The notes: a model not told the origin generated them from the letters alone. Shown: positions 17,021-26,298, numbered from the stretch's first letter. The stretch: 64,000 nucleotides of DNA from JAICYJ01 sp963766445 (GCA_963766445.1 CAVXZW010000024.1:62001-126000), one strand, 5' to 3'. Numbers and translations are program-made.

Positions 17021-17129
17021 GGCAGAACACGGTAGCGGTGCCGCTCAAGCCGTGCACGTGCTCAGAGAGGGATGGTGGAACGCTTCCGGGCCGTGTAGCG
17101 TCGTAGCGGTATGTGGCGGCGCCGAGCGG

Positions 17130-17135
17130 TAGCAT
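17130..17135 (+). promoter_or_regulatory. Leaderless -10 box (TAGCAT)
   Basis: TAGCAT ends six bases before ATG 17142, which supports that start for the lipoprotein. Confidence 0.5.
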
Positions 17136-17141
17136 CTACGC

Positions 17142-17707
17142 ATGGGGAGCAGACCCCTGGATCGGCGTGATGCTCGTTGGTTGTGCGCTCGTAGCGGGTG
17201 GCTGCGGTAACGGCGGCGCAGCATCGGCCGCGTCAGCATCGGGACATAGCGGGGACACGGTTGCGCCCGCCTCGACCGCTGCCGACGCGGCGAAGTACCT
17301 CGCCTTCCTCGATCAGTGCCACAAGCTCCGCATCCGGTTCAATCAGATCAAGTTCAAGGTCGACTCGACGCCCGCCGTCCACCCTCCCGTGTCGGATGAG
17401 CAGTTGCAGAAGGCGGGCGACGTGTTCGCCGAAGAAGCGCCCAAGATGAACAAGGTCGCCCACGAGATGGCGGCGGTGAAAGCACCGCCGGAGCTGAAGG
17501 AGTCCTACGCCGCCTACGTAGGCTACATCCAAGCCTACGCGAACGTACTGCCCGCGATGGCACGAGATGCGCATGCGGGCAACGCCGGGTTGGTGCTCGA
17601 TGATTTGTACGGGTTCCTCGACAATACGGAGCGGGGTGGGCGAGCTGATCCAGCAGTTGAGACAGCGCGACATCCAGGTGCCATGGTGGCTCAAGCATCT
17701 GGGCTGA
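17142..17707 (+). CDS. Secreted lipoprotein, two frameshifts
   Basis: From ATG 17142 the n-region MGSRPLDRR is followed, after a shift near 17168, by MLVGCALVAGGCGNGG, a hydrophobic core with lipobox AGGC. The mature part is helical (KYLAFLDQCHKLRIRFNQIK, ELKESYAAYVGYIQAYANVL). A second shift near 17630 restores RVGELIQQLRQRDIQVPWWL and the stop at 17705-17707. GTG 17113 is the alternative start without the first shift, but it lacks a charged n-region. Probably an anchored envelope protein of about 185 residues; function unknown. Confidence 0.65.
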
Positions 17708-17759
17708 GCGGGTGGACTTCGGGTATCGAGGATTCCATACCAGCCGCTTGCATGCGCAA

Positions 17760-18371
17760 ACTCGCAGCTCCAGGTGACGTCGAAGCTCTCGGTGGACGGG
17801 TACGGGCCGCACGGCTGCGTCGGTCTTGCTGCCGGGAATGAGGATACGGCCATTGCCGGTCAGGTCAACGTCCGCCAGGCGGACATGCGAGCCTTCCCCA
17901 GCCCGTGCGCCGGTCAGCGCGTACCAGCGGATCAAGAACGCCTGCTCGGGCGTCCTGGCAGCGTCCACCAGCCTGTCCAGCTCGTCCTGGCTGAGCCCTT
18001 AACGCGGCGCCTGACCTTTATAGGGTCGAGCTTGGTGCACGGATTCTTCACCGGCACGCTGTTGCGGTCGGTGAGCAGATCATGCTTGTCCATGAAGGCG
18101 TAGAAGGCCCTGATCGCGGTGACGAGGTTGCGCTTGGTGTCCGGCGACGGCTCCCTGCCATGGCGGGTTTCGAAATCCGTAGCCCACTGACCGATGAAGC
18201 CCTCGATCTGGAACGCGCTGATTTCGCCCGGCAGCTGCTCGCCAGCCCACTCGCTGAAGTGCTGGAGCGGTACCCGTACTTGATCGCCGCAGCAGGATGA
18301 CCACGTGTTCTAAGGCGGCTCAGGTAGGCCTTGACGGTTGATTCGCATAGACGTGTACTCACTTCGCACAT
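17760..18371 (-). pseudogene. Tyrosine integrase remnant
   Basis: Readable in pieces: STVKAYLSRLR; LQHFSEWAGEQLPGEISAFQ, GFIGQWATDFETRHGREPSP and TKRNLVTAIRAFYAFMDKHD (a SAM-like core-binding domain); and after a shift near 18000 LSQDELDRLVDAARTPEQAF and RWYALTGARAGEGSHVRLAD (arginine box). Similarity stops at about 17762, before the HxxR and tyrosine motifs, so the active site is incomplete. It lies 52 bases inside the right 32-bp repeat, the position of an element integrase. Confidence 0.72.
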
Positions 18372-18419
18372 CCAGTATTGGATGTATACACGCGAAAACT
18401 GAATGCACGTTTGGGTTGG

Positions 18420-18454
18420 GGGAGCCAACGCTCTACCAACTGAGCTACGTCCGC
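18420..18454 (-). repeat. Right 32-bp direct repeat: 5' half of tRNA-Gly
   Basis: 18423-18454 is identical to the 5' half of tRNA-Gly at 4877-4908, covering acceptor, D arm and the start of the anticodon arm. Past it, GGCTCCCCCAACCC replaces the anticodon loop and 3' half, so no working tRNA is possible. Read as the far scar of integration. Confidence 0.8.
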
Positions 18455-18486
18455 GCGGCCGCCATTCTAGCGAACCGCACCCGCGG

Positions 18487-19126
18487 TCAGCGCGCCGCCA
18501 GCACCCGGTCGAGCGAGGCCCGCAGCGAGGCCAGCCGGCCCGGCAGGTCGACCGTCTCGGCCGCCGCGCCGGTCGTCTCGATCGCGCTCACCGCCGAGCG
18601 GATCGCGACCAGGTCGCGCAGCAGGTCCTCCAGCGCCGCCCGCGCCTGGTCGTTCGGCGCGCTCGTCTGCAGCCGCCTGGCATCGGCCGTCAGCTTGTCC
18701 AGCATCGGATCGACCCCGGCGATCGCCGCCCCGGGCTGCGGCCCCAGCGTCGCCAGCCGGTCGTGCACGGTGCACGCCCTCGGCGTAGATGTCGTTGACC
18801 GCGCGGCTGTAGCGCCCGCGCGCGCCGCGGCTGCGCGCTATCAGCCAGCCGATCAGCGCCACCAGCACCACCGCGCCCGCGATCAGCGCGATCAGCGCCC
18901 AGTTGGTCGACTCGTCCTGGTTGTTCGCGTTCGTCTTCTGCGTCTGGGGCGGCGGGGACACCGTCTCGGTCGTCGTCTGACCACCGCCGCCACCCCCGCC
19001 GCCGCCGGTCGGCAGCGTCGCATTCGAGGGCAACGTGAACGACCCGCCGCCGCCTCCGCCGCAGCCAACCACGAGCACAGCCGAGAGCAGGATCGCAAGG
19101 CACAGCCCGCCCAGCCTGCGCTGCAC
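18487..19126 (-). CDS. Glycine-rich lipoprotein with a membrane helix, one frameshift
   Basis: GTG 19126 follows GGGGAGG by five bases. The signal peptide CLAILLSAVLVVGCGGGGGG has a VGC lipobox. A Gly-rich and Thr/Pro-rich linker follows, then a membrane helix (WALIALIAGAVVLVALIGWL) and a cytoplasmic-type helical tail. After a shift near 18778 this continues VHDRLATLGPQPGAAIAG and ALEDLLRDLVAIRSAVSAIE. The first gene on the chromosomal side of the tRNA scar. Function unknown; it lies directly after the histidine kinase gene. Confidence 0.75.
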
Positions 19127-19164
19127 GCGACCTCCCCAGGGGTGCCGTTCGCATCACAGGCACC

Positions 19165-20930
19165 CTAACCGCTCTCGGCCGGCGCCACAGGCAACCGCAG
19201 CTGGAACCGCGCACCCTGCCCCGGCTCGCTCTGCATCCGCAGCTCTCCGCCCGCAACCCGCACCCGCTCGGCGCACGTGTCCAGCCCCAGGTGCATCCGC
19301 ATCAGGTCGCGGTCGAGCGCGCGGTCGAGGTCGAAGCCGACGCCGTCGTCCCACACGTCGAACACCAGCTCGCCGTCCTGCACCGCGCCGGACACTCGCA
19401 GCTCCGATGCCTGCGAGTGCTTGCGGGCATTGATGATCAGCTCGCGGATCGTCCGGTAGACGAGCGCCTCCGTGGTATCGGACTGCCGTGGCACCTCGAT
19501 CTCGACCGTGTGGCTGCTCCACGGCCCTTCCGCGGCCAGCTCCTCGATCGCCGCCGCCAGCCCCGCCCGCTGCAGCACCTGCGGCCGCAGCTCGAACATC
19601 AGCCGGCGGGTGCGGTCGAGCGCGCCGGCCAGCATCGTCTCCAGCTCGGCCACGCGCGGGTCGTCGCCGCCGACCCTGCGGACCTGCATCAGCATCGCCG
19701 TCATCACCTGCACCGTGTCGTCGTGCAGCTCGGCCGAGATCCGCGTCTGCTCCGCCTCCGCCGCCGTCACCAGCGCCTCCAGCGCCTCGCGCCGCCGCTG
19801 CTCCGCCACGCGCTGGTCGGTCACGTCCACGATCACGCCCTGCAGCGCCAGGCGTGCCCCGTCGTCCGTCGCGCAGGTCGCGCGCGATCATGTGCACGTG
19901 CCGGGTGCGGCCGTCGGCGTTTCGCATCCGCAGCTGGATGTCGTAGCGGTCGGTCTCACCGCGGTACAGGCGCCCGCCCGCCCGCTCCATCAGCGGCCGG
20001 TCATCCTCGACCACGAGATCCTGGCGTGCCTCCGCGCTCATGCCGATCAGCTGCTCCGGCGTCACCCCCAGGATCGGCTCGATCTGCGGGCTGATGTAGG
20101 TGAGCACGCCCTCCGCGTCGGTCACGAAGGTGGCCACCGGCAGCTGCTCGACCAGCGTCTGGTAGCGAAGCCGCTGCTGGGCCAGCCCCTCCGCGGCCCG
20201 CATCTCGGCGGTCACGTCGAACGCCAGCGCCTGCACCAGCCCGTCGGTGCCCGGCAGCCTCGCCGAGACGGTCCGCAGCCAGCGCGTGCGGCCGTCCGGC
20301 CGGATCCAGCGGAACTCGGCCGACCGCGTCCGCCCGAACCGCGGCAGCCCGCCCTGCTCCGGATAGTCGTCCGGATGCACGCGGCTGCGGAACTCGTCCA
20401 GCCCGCCCGGGCGCGTCCAGTAGGCCGGCGGCCTGCCCGTGATCCGCTCCACCTGCGGGTTCACGAACAGCGCCTCGTCGGTGTTCATGTCCAGCACGGC
20501 CACGATCGCGGGCAGTCCCTCCACCATGTCGTGGTAGCGGTTCTCGGTCACGTCCAGCCAGAACCCGATCCGCGTGTACGGCGCGTCCGGCACCACCACG
20601 CTGTGGTGCCGCACCCAGCGGATGCGGCCGTCGTCGCCGCGGATCCGGAAGACGCCGTCGAACATGCTCGCCCCGCTCGGCGGCCGCGTCAGCCCGGGCG
20701 CGGTGCTCCGCCAGCGTCCGCTCGTCCAGGAACTCACCAAGCACGTCCAGCGCATCCGGCGCCAGCCAGCGCCAGGCCGACACGCCCGTCACCCGCTCGG
20801 CCTCCGGGCTGACGTAGCTCATCCGCCGCTCGGCGAGGGCCGTCTGATCGCGCAGGAAGACCGCCCCCGGCATCGTGTCGACCAGATGCTGGAAGCTCGC
20901 CGGCTGCTCCCCTTCGCCGCCGCCGCTCAT
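19165..20930 (-). CDS. Multi-PAS sensor histidine kinase (NarL/LuxR-type), two frameshifts
   Basis: About 588 residues with three PAS/PAC domains (around residues 10-130, 135-260 and 265-375) and a HisKA_3 dimerisation domain whose phospho-acceptor is in RISAELHDDTVQVMTAMLMQ. The HATPase_c domain shows ELIINARKHSQA (N box), VWDDGVGFD and HLGLDTCAERVRVAGG. Frames shift near 20697 and 19855. Such kinases phosphorylate LuxR-type response regulators; none is adjacent. The start carries a leaderless box TAGCAT (20942-20937). Confidence 0.85.
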
Positions 20931-20936
20931 CGCCGC

Positions 20937-20942
20937 ATGCTA
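20937..20942 (-). promoter_or_regulatory. Leaderless -10 box (TAGCAT) of the histidine kinase
   Basis: On the minus strand TAGCAT ends six bases before ATG 20930 and no ribosome-binding site is present. Confidence 0.6.
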
Positions 20943-20958
20943 CGCGGTCGGGCGACGA

Positions 20959-21399
20959 TCAGGCGGCTTCGGCCAGGCGCTCCTCGACGTGCGCTTTCAG
21001 CCGTGCCAGCGCGTCTGCCACCGACTTGTGCAGGACCGGGATGATCAGCGGCTTCATGAACCGGTAGCGCCCGTGCGGCTCGGCCTGCAACCGCAGGCTC
21101 ACCCGCGTGCCCAACCCCGACGGCTCCAGCAGGTACATGCCGTCGATCGTGCACTCCTTGCAGCCGACGCTGCTGAACCCGACCCGCCTGCCGTCCGCCC
21201 CCGCCTCGACCTCGAGCACCGCCGAGTGCTCGGAGCCCAGCACGTGCATGCGCAGGCGGTAGCTGCCGCTGATGCCGTCACCGGCATCGCTGATCCGGGT
21301 GACGGCGATCTCCGGGTCCAGCCAGTCAAGCGCGCAGGCGGCGTCGTAGACGGTGTCGGGCGAAGCGGCGATCGAGGTGCTGTCAACGTGCTCGAGCAT
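20959..21399 (-). CDS. SRPBCC-family (polyketide cyclase/START-like) protein
   Basis: 146 residues in one clean frame. The start STSIAASPDTVYDAACALDW is typical of the START/Bet v1 fold, followed by strands (SGSYRLRMHVLGSEHSAVLE, GTRVSLRLQAEPHG) and a long C-terminal helix (VADALARLKAHVEERL) that closes the ligand pocket. Members bind lipids or other hydrophobic ligands; no specific substrate can be inferred. Upstream lies a GATGAT box six bases before the ATG, a weak leaderless match. Confidence 0.85.
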   Translation of the reverse strand: MLEHVDSTSIAASPDTVYDAACALDWLDPEIAVTRISDAGDGISGSYRLRMHVLGSEHSAVLEVEAGADGRRVGFSSVGCKECTIDGMYLLEPSGLGTRVSLRLQAEPHGRYRFMKPLIIPVLHKSVADALARLKAHVEERLAEAA

Positions 21400-21467
21400 G
21401 AGAAGATCATCGACCGATTCGCGGCCGGTCCTGAGATACCTGCCCCGTCCGAGGGTAGCTCAATCCT

Positions 21468-22001
21468 TTACAGGAACGAGCCGCAGACGCTGAACACGGT
21501 GCTGGCAGCACCATGCGTGTGCTGCCGCAGCCCGATCAGGCCGACCCGGCTGTAGGGCCGCTGGCCGTCGCCCTGGTCGAACCAGGTCAGGGCCGCCGTG
21601 TAGGCGGACAGGCTATGCACGTAGATGCGAAGCGCGCGCTCGCAGGCGCCACCGGCCGGGAACAGCACGCGGGCGTTCGACACGGCAGCGTCGACGCGCA
21701 CGTGCAGGCCGTTCACGACTCGGCCGATGCACCCGCCCAGGCGATTCGGATCCTTGACCGATCGCCGGCAGTGGTCGATGCGGCCGCCGAACGTCTCCAC
21801 CGCCTGCTCCGCGCCCCCGTCGGCCCGCGCCCACAGGGCGAACGCGTTGTGGCTGAGGCTGGACGGCACGACCTCGCCGGGATCGGTCGGCTGCAGCGGC
21901 TGCTCGACCTGCGCCGGCGCGCCGCCCGCCGCCAGCAGCACCGCCATGCCCGCCAGGGCGACGGTCACCGCCACCAGGCTCTGGGCGCGTCGTCCGATCA
22001 T
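21468..22001 (-). CDS. Secreted hypothetical protein
   Basis: 177 residues. A signal peptide is clear (SLVAVTVALAGMAVLLAAGG with cleavage after APAQ-like sequence at about residue 31). The mature part has cysteines in RIDHCRRSVKDPNRLGGCIG, GGACERALR and VFSVCGSFL that could form two disulfides. No known domain recognised. The start is seven bases after the stop of the gene at 22009-22338, so the two are likely one transcript. Confidence 0.78.
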   Translation of the reverse strand: MIGRRAQSLVAVTVALAGMAVLLAAGGAPAQVEQPLQPTDPGEVVPSSLSHNAFALWARADGGAEQAVETFGGRIDHCRRSVKDPNRLGGCIGRVVNGLHVRVDAAVSNARVLFPAGGACERALRIYVHSLSAYTAALTWFDQGDGQRPYSRVGLIGLRQHTHGAASTVFSVCGSFL

Positions 22002-22008
22002 CGCCCGG

Positions 22009-22338
22009 TCAGGCTTTGATGCCGTGCACCGGCCGGCCCAGCGCTCGCCATTGCCACAGGGTGATCGTGGGCAGCGAGTCCTCGTAGCGCACGATCTTGG
22101 GGTTGCGGCCGACCTGGGCGGCGCGGGCCGCGTGGTCGATCAGGTCGTCGCGCTCCGGCGTGACCACGACGTGGTGGCAGGCCGTGATGTAGTCGAACAC
22201 GTCGCCGCACGCCGGGCATGGCCAGGGATCGGTGCGGATCGCGTACCACTCGCCGTCGCCGGTGTCGGCGTGGTCGCCCGAAAGCAGGTCGGCGAGCTCG
22301 TCGACCTCGTAGACGCTGGGAGCTTCGGGAACGCTCAT
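22009..22338 (-). CDS. Hypothetical protein with a CxxC motif
   Basis: 109 residues, one clean frame. WPCPACGDVFDYITACHHVV (about residues 39-58) holds three cysteines and a histidine pair, possibly a zinc site. The acidic N-terminus (YEVDELADLLSGDHADTGDG) is followed by alternating strands and helices. No family recognised. Start supported by TACGCT (22351-22346) seven bases upstream. First gene of a pair with the secreted protein at 21468-22001. Confidence 0.8.
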   Translation of the reverse strand: MSVPEAPSVYEVDELADLLSGDHADTGDGEWYAIRTDPWPCPACGDVFDYITACHHVVVTPERDDLIDHAARAAQVGRNPKIVRYEDSLPTITLWQWRALGRPVHGIKA

Positions 22339-22369
22339 GGGCGTCAGCGTAGCAGCGCCCCGCGGGCCT

Positions 22370-23953
22370 CTACATCTGCTCCGGTGCGTCCACGCCGATC
22401 AGGTCGAGCGCGGTCGCCAGCACCTGCTTGGTGGCCTGGCACAGCGCCAGCCGGCTGGCCTGGACGTCCGGCGCCTCGCCGATCACGCGGCACTGGCCGT
22501 AGAACTGGTGGAACTCCTTGGCCGTGTCCTGCATGTAGCTGACCACGCGGTGCGGCCCCCGCCACTCGGCCGCCTCGGCCACCATGTCCGGAAACTCGGC
22601 CAGCGACTTGACCAGCGCCGCCTCGGCCGGCTCCGGCACCCACGACGCGGCCGGCCGTGCGCCCAGCGCCGCGTCGCCGGCGTTCCGCAGCACCGCGGCG
22701 ATCCGGGCGTGCGCGTACTGGCAGTAGTAGACCGGGTTCTCGGCGTTCTGCTGGACGAGCAGGTCGAGGTCGAGGTCGATGGTCTGGTCGTGGGATCGCT
22801 GCACCAGCACGAACCGGGCGGCGTCGACGCCGACCGCGTCCATCAGGTCGTCCAGCGTCACCACCAGTCCCGCCCGCTTCGACATCCGGCCCTCGGTCAG
22901 GTGCACCAGCTGGTAGAGCTGGACATCGATGCGATCGGGGTCGTATCCGAGCGCCGCGGCCGCCGCCTTCAGGCGCCGCATGTAGCCGTGGTGATCGGCG
23001 CCCAGCACGTAGACGGCGGTGTCGAAGCCGCGCTCCATCTTGGAGACGATGTAGGCGATGTCGCCGGCCAGGTAGCCCGGCTCGCCGTTGGAGCGGACGA
23101 TCACGCGGTCCTTGTCGTCGCCCAGCTCCGAGGAGCGCAGCCACAGCGCGCCGTCCTGCTCGTACGTGTGCCCGGCCGCGCGCACCCGCTCGATGGCGCG
23201 CTCGACCGACCCGTCCTCGTACAGCGACCGCTCCAGGAACCAGGAGTCGAAGTGCACGCGGAACCGCTCCAGCGTGGCCCGGATCTGCGCCATCATCAGC
23301 TCGCTCCCGGCCCGCGTCCACTCCTCCAGCGGCGCGTCGCGGCCGAGCCCCAGCTCGGCCGCGATCCCGGCCACGTACTCGCCCTGGTAGCCGTCCTCCG
23401 GCACCTCCTCCCCGCGGCCGCGGGCGCGCAGCGACTCGCCGAACAGATCGACCTGGCGGCCCGCGTCGTTGAAGTAGTACTCGCGCTCGACCTCGTGTCC
23501 GGCGAACGAGAACAGCCGCGCCAGCGAGTCGCCGTAGGCGGCGTTGCGTGCGCTGCCGACGGTCACGGGGCCGGTCGGGTTGCCGCTCACGAACTCGACC
23601 TGGAGGCGCTGTGGGTGTACGGCCGCGCCGGCTCCGAAGCGCACGCCCTCGTCCAGCACGCGCTCCACGACGTGGCCGTACCAGCCCGGCTGCAGCCGTA
23701 GGTTGATGAACCCCGGCCCGGCGATCTCGGCGCCCTCGATCCAGGGCGACTGCAGCTGCTCCACGATCCGCTCGGCGATCTGGCGCGGCGCCGATTTCAT
23801 CGGCTTGGCCAGCGCCAGCGCCACCGCGCTCGCGTAGTCGCCGTGCGCGGCGTCGGCCGGGCGGTCGAGCCGCACCGGCTCGCCGTCGCCGCCGGCCGCG
23901 GTGACCGCCGCCCGCAGGGGCTCGGCCAGCTCGCTGAGAACGCTACCGCTCAT
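22370..23953 (-). CDS. argS: Arginyl-tRNA synthetase
   Basis: 527 residues; charges tRNA-Arg with arginine. The N-terminal Add-1 domain and the C-terminal DALR anticodon-binding domain (NPVYYCQYAHARIAAVLRNA) are present. The KMSKS-type loop reads EGRMSKRAG. The HIGH signature is altered: NPTGPVTVGSARNAAYGD has T-V-G-S where most class I synthetases have H-I-G-H. The start at 23953 is set by the leaderless box TACGAT and by family length; the frame stays open to 24034. Single clean frame. Confidence 0.95.
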   Translation of the reverse strand: MSGSVLSELAEPLRAAVTAAGGDGEPVRLDRPADAAHGDYASAVALALAKPMKSAPRQIAERIVEQLQSPWIEGAEIAGPGFINLRLQPGWYGHVVERVLDEGVRFGAGAAVHPQRLQVEFVSGNPTGPVTVGSARNAAYGDSLARLFSFAGHEVEREYYFNDAGRQVDLFGESLRARGRGEEVPEDGYQGEYVAGIAAELGLGRDAPLEEWTRAGSELMMAQIRATLERFRVHFDSWFLERSLYEDGSVERAIERVRAAGHTYEQDGALWLRSSELGDDKDRVIVRSNGEPGYLAGDIAYIVSKMERGFDTAVYVLGADHHGYMRRLKAAAAALGYDPDRIDVQLYQLVHLTEGRMSKRAGLVVTLDDLMDAVGVDAARFVLVQRSHDQTIDLDLDLLVQQNAENPVYYCQYAHARIAAVLRNAGDAALGARPAASWVPEPAEAALVKSLAEFPDMVAEAAEWRGPHRVVSYMQDTAKEFHQFYGQCRVIGEAPDVQASRLALCQATKQVLATALDLIGVDAPEQM

Positions 23954-23959
23954 AGAACC

Positions 23960-23972
23960 ATCGTAGTAGGGT
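23960..23972. promoter_or_regulatory. Divergent leaderless promoters in a 25-bp gap
   Basis: TACGAT on the minus strand (23965-23960) is six bases from the argS ATG, and TAGGGT on the plus strand (23967-23972) is six bases from ATG 23979. The two -10 boxes are one base apart, so the polymerases would compete for the site, and both -35 regions would lie inside the opposite gene. Confidence 0.6.
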
Positions 23973-23978
23973 GGCGCG

Positions 23979-24311
23979 ATGGAAGACGCCCCAGGCGAAC
24001 GGCACCTGAACATCCACTTCACGCCGGAGATCATGGCCGGCGTCTACGCCAACTTCGCCAACGTCAGCCACTCGCCCTACGAGTTCACGATCACCTTCGC
24101 GCGGGTCGACCACGAGGTCGAGGAGGAGGAGGTGCCGGGCGTCGTAGTCGCCCGCGTCAACCTGTCACCGCGCTTCATGCAGGAGCTGATCGAGGCGATG
24201 GAGGACAACTACTCCAAGTGGCGCACCCGCGAGGGCATCAAGAACCTACCCGAGTTCGACGGCGAGAGCGACGACGACTACGGCGCCGAGGAAGAGGACG
24301 GCGAAGAGTAG
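23979..24311 (+). CDS. DUF3467-family protein
   Basis: 110 residues, very acidic C-terminus. The core GVYANFANVSHSPYEFTITF, then VVARVNLSPRFMQELIEAME, matches the small DUF3467 family, which is widespread and of unknown function. Clean single frame and leaderless start. Its 3' end overlaps the converging metalloprotease gene by 34 bases. Confidence 0.88.
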   Translation: MEDAPGERHLNIHFTPEIMAGVYANFANVSHSPYEFTITFARVDHEVEEEEVPGVVVARVNLSPRFMQELIEAMEDNYSKWRTREGIKNLPEFDGESDDDYGAEEEDGEE

Positions 24312-25476
24312 CCGCGGGCGACCGCGATCCGGTCCATCACCGGCGGATGGTCGAACAGCGCCCACACGATCCACCGTGGCGGCGCCGGGTTGGAGAGGTT
24401 GGTGATAGCCAGCCGCCGCTGCAGCGCCTCCATCCCGGCCGGATCGCGCGTGGCCCGCAGGCCCGCCCAGTCGGCCTCGGCCTCGATCCGGCGTGAGATC
24501 AGGTTCTCGACCGGCAGCAGCAGGGTCGCCGCGGTCAGGGCGCAGGCCAGGATCACCGGCACCGAGGAGGCCTCGAGCAGCCGTCCCCGGCAGAGCCGGG
24601 AGGCGACCGCCAGCACCAGCAGGATCGCGGGCACCCCGATCACCCCGAACCAGAGCACGCCCTTGAGCGTGTGCATGCGCTGCACGTGGCCGAGCTCGTG
24701 TGCCAGCAGCGCCCGCAGCTGGGCCGGCGGAGCGTGCAGGGCGGTGTCGTCGACGACCACGCGCACGGTCGACCCCAGCCCGTCCACCTCGGCGTTCTCG
24801 CCGGTGGTGCGCGACGAGGCGTCGGCCATCCGGATCGAGGCGGGGTGCACGCCCATCGTGTGCTCCAGCGCCGCGGCCTGCGCGGCGGCGGCCGCCGGCA
24901 GCGGCCTCGTCGACATGAATAGCGGGTCGATCAGGACCGGCTGCAGCAGGGTGAAGACCGCGACCGCGATCCAGGCCGCGACCGCGACGCCGGCCGGCCC
25001 GAACCGCCGGTAGGCGATCCGCCCCAGCCCGTACACCACGGCCACGGCCACGGCCTGGACGGCGCAGGCCAGCAGCGCGTCGCGCGCCCAGCCGGCGTTG
25101 CTCTGCAGGTCGAGTCCGACGTCCACCCCACGCCGGTGCGCCCAGAAGTCAACGGCAGCGCCGCGGCCGAGATCACGAACGCGCCGGCCGCAGCCGCCAG
25201 GATCGCCGGCATGCGCGCAGCCAGCGGGCGCGCCCACAGCGCCAACAGCCAGGCCACGAGCAGCTGCGCGGCCAGCGCCGCCAGCGTGATCGCGTAGCCG
25301 AGGTTGCGGTAGTCCTGGGCGCGGTGGATCTGCGACGTGCTGAAGACGGACGTGGCCGGCGGCACCGGTGAGGGGGCGGGCAGCACAGCCGACGTCCACA
25401 GCCACACGCTCAGCGCGATCAGCAGCAGGGCGGGCAGAAGGATGCGGCGCACGGCGTCGGTAGAGTACCGACGCAT
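24278..25476 (-). CDS. M48-family membrane metalloprotease (Ste24/CAAX-protease-like), one frameshift
   Basis: About 400 residues with several membrane helices. The zinc site is LRALLAHELGHVQRMHTLKG (HExxH as HELGH) with the third ligand in RRIEAEADWAGLRATRDP, the pattern of Ste24-type proteases. N-terminal helices (ILLPALLLIALSVWLWTSAV and following) are in a frame shifted near 25145. Such proteases cleave membrane-associated peptides or proteins. Overlaps the DUF3467 gene by 34 bases at its 3' end. Confidence 0.87.
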
Positions 25477-25515
25477 GCCGGTCGACCCTCTCTCCCCGAC
25501 GCGGCACCCGGTTCC

Positions 25516-26298
25516 ATGAAAGCGGTCATTCTCTCCGACGTCCACGGCAACCTGCCGGCGCTCGAGGCGGTGCTGGAAGCTGCCGAGCAGGAGGGCGCGG
25601 AGGAGCTGTGGTGCCTGGGCGATCTGGTCGGCTACAACGCCGACCCCGAGGCATGCACCGGCGCCGTGATCGAGGTGTCCGACATCTGCCTGGCCGGCAA
25701 CCACGACCTGGTCGTGAACGGCACCGTCGACATCAGCGTGTTCGCGCACGATGCCGCGGTGGCCGCGCGCTGGGCCAAGGAGACGCTCAGCGCCGAGGCG
25801 CTGGAGCAGCTACGGGCGCTGCGGCCGAGCGGCGAGCGGGCCGGCGTCGAGCTGCACCACGCGAGCCCGCGCGATCCCGTCTGGGAGTACGTGATCGACC
25901 AGCGCACGGCGCAGAGCTGCCTGGAGGTGATGACCCGGGACATCTGCCTGATCGGCCACAGCCACGTGCCGCTGGCGTACTCGCCGGGCCGCGGCGGCCG
26001 CGCCAACGGCGGCTACTCGGAGCCGGGCACGCGCGCGCTGGACGGCGGCCGCTGGCTGCTGAACCCGGGCTCGGTCGGCCAGCCGCGGGACAGCGACCCG
26101 CGCGCCGCGTACATGGTGCTCGACCTGGACGCGGCCACGGCCACCTGGCGGCGGGTGGACTATGACATCGAGCGCGCGCAGCGCGCGATCACGGACGCAG
26201 GGCTGCCGGCGAGCCTCGCTGGAGGCTGGGCGAGGGCAGGTAGCCCGCGCCTGGCTGCTCAGGCGGTGCGCTTGGTACCGCGCGGCGCGCGGCCGTAG
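25516..26298 (+). CDS. Calcineurin-like metallophosphoesterase (YfcE/MJ0936 type)
   Basis: The dinuclear metal site is clear: MKAVILSDVHGNLPALEAVL (Asp, His), ELWCLGDLVGYN (Asp), CLAGNHDLVV (Asn, His), and ICLIGHSHVPLAY (His pair). WLLNPGSVGQPRD is the usual late motif. About 240 residues are typical; here the frame runs on to 26298 and overlaps the sigma-factor gene. One missing base near 26222 would give WRLGEGR and a stop at 26240-26242, the more likely end. Probably hydrolyses phosphodiesters or phosphomonoesters; physiological substrate unknown. Confidence 0.9.
   Translation: MKAVILSDVHGNLPALEAVLEAAEQEGAEELWCLGDLVGYNADPEACTGAVIEVSDICLAGNHDLVVNGTVDISVFAHDAAVAARWAKETLSAEALEQLRALRPSGERAGVELHHASPRDPVWEYVIDQRTAQSCLEVMTRDICLIGHSHVPLAYSPGRGGRANGGYSEPGTRALDGGRWLLNPGSVGQPRDSDPRAAYMVLDLDAATATWRRVDYDIERAQRAITDAGLPASLAGGWARAGSPRLAAQAVRLVPRGARP

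Larger units (their letters stand above)
4877..18454. mobile_element. Candidate decayed integrative element in tRNA-Gly(CCC)
   Basis: About 13.5 kb lies between the complete tRNA-Gly and a 32-bp copy of its 5' half. A tyrosine integrase remnant (17760-18371) sits 50 bases inside the right repeat, the usual place for an integrase, and a second tyrosine recombinase is at 11993-12627. The content is accessory: cyclase-domain regulators, small membrane and zinc-ribbon proteins, a STAS protein and an XRE regulator. No replication, conjugation or capsid genes are seen, so if it was an element it is defective or of an unrecognised kind. Unusually, the 5' rather than the 3' half of the tRNA is duplicated. 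Confidence 0.6.

Noticed and set aside
17233..17853. 206-codon minus-strand frame over the lipoprotein gene
   Set aside because: Antisense to a protein with a clear lipobox and helical mature part; no motif of its own.
18420..18454. A second tRNA-Gly
   Set aside because: Only the 5' half is present; the 3' half, T arm and acceptor partner are missing.
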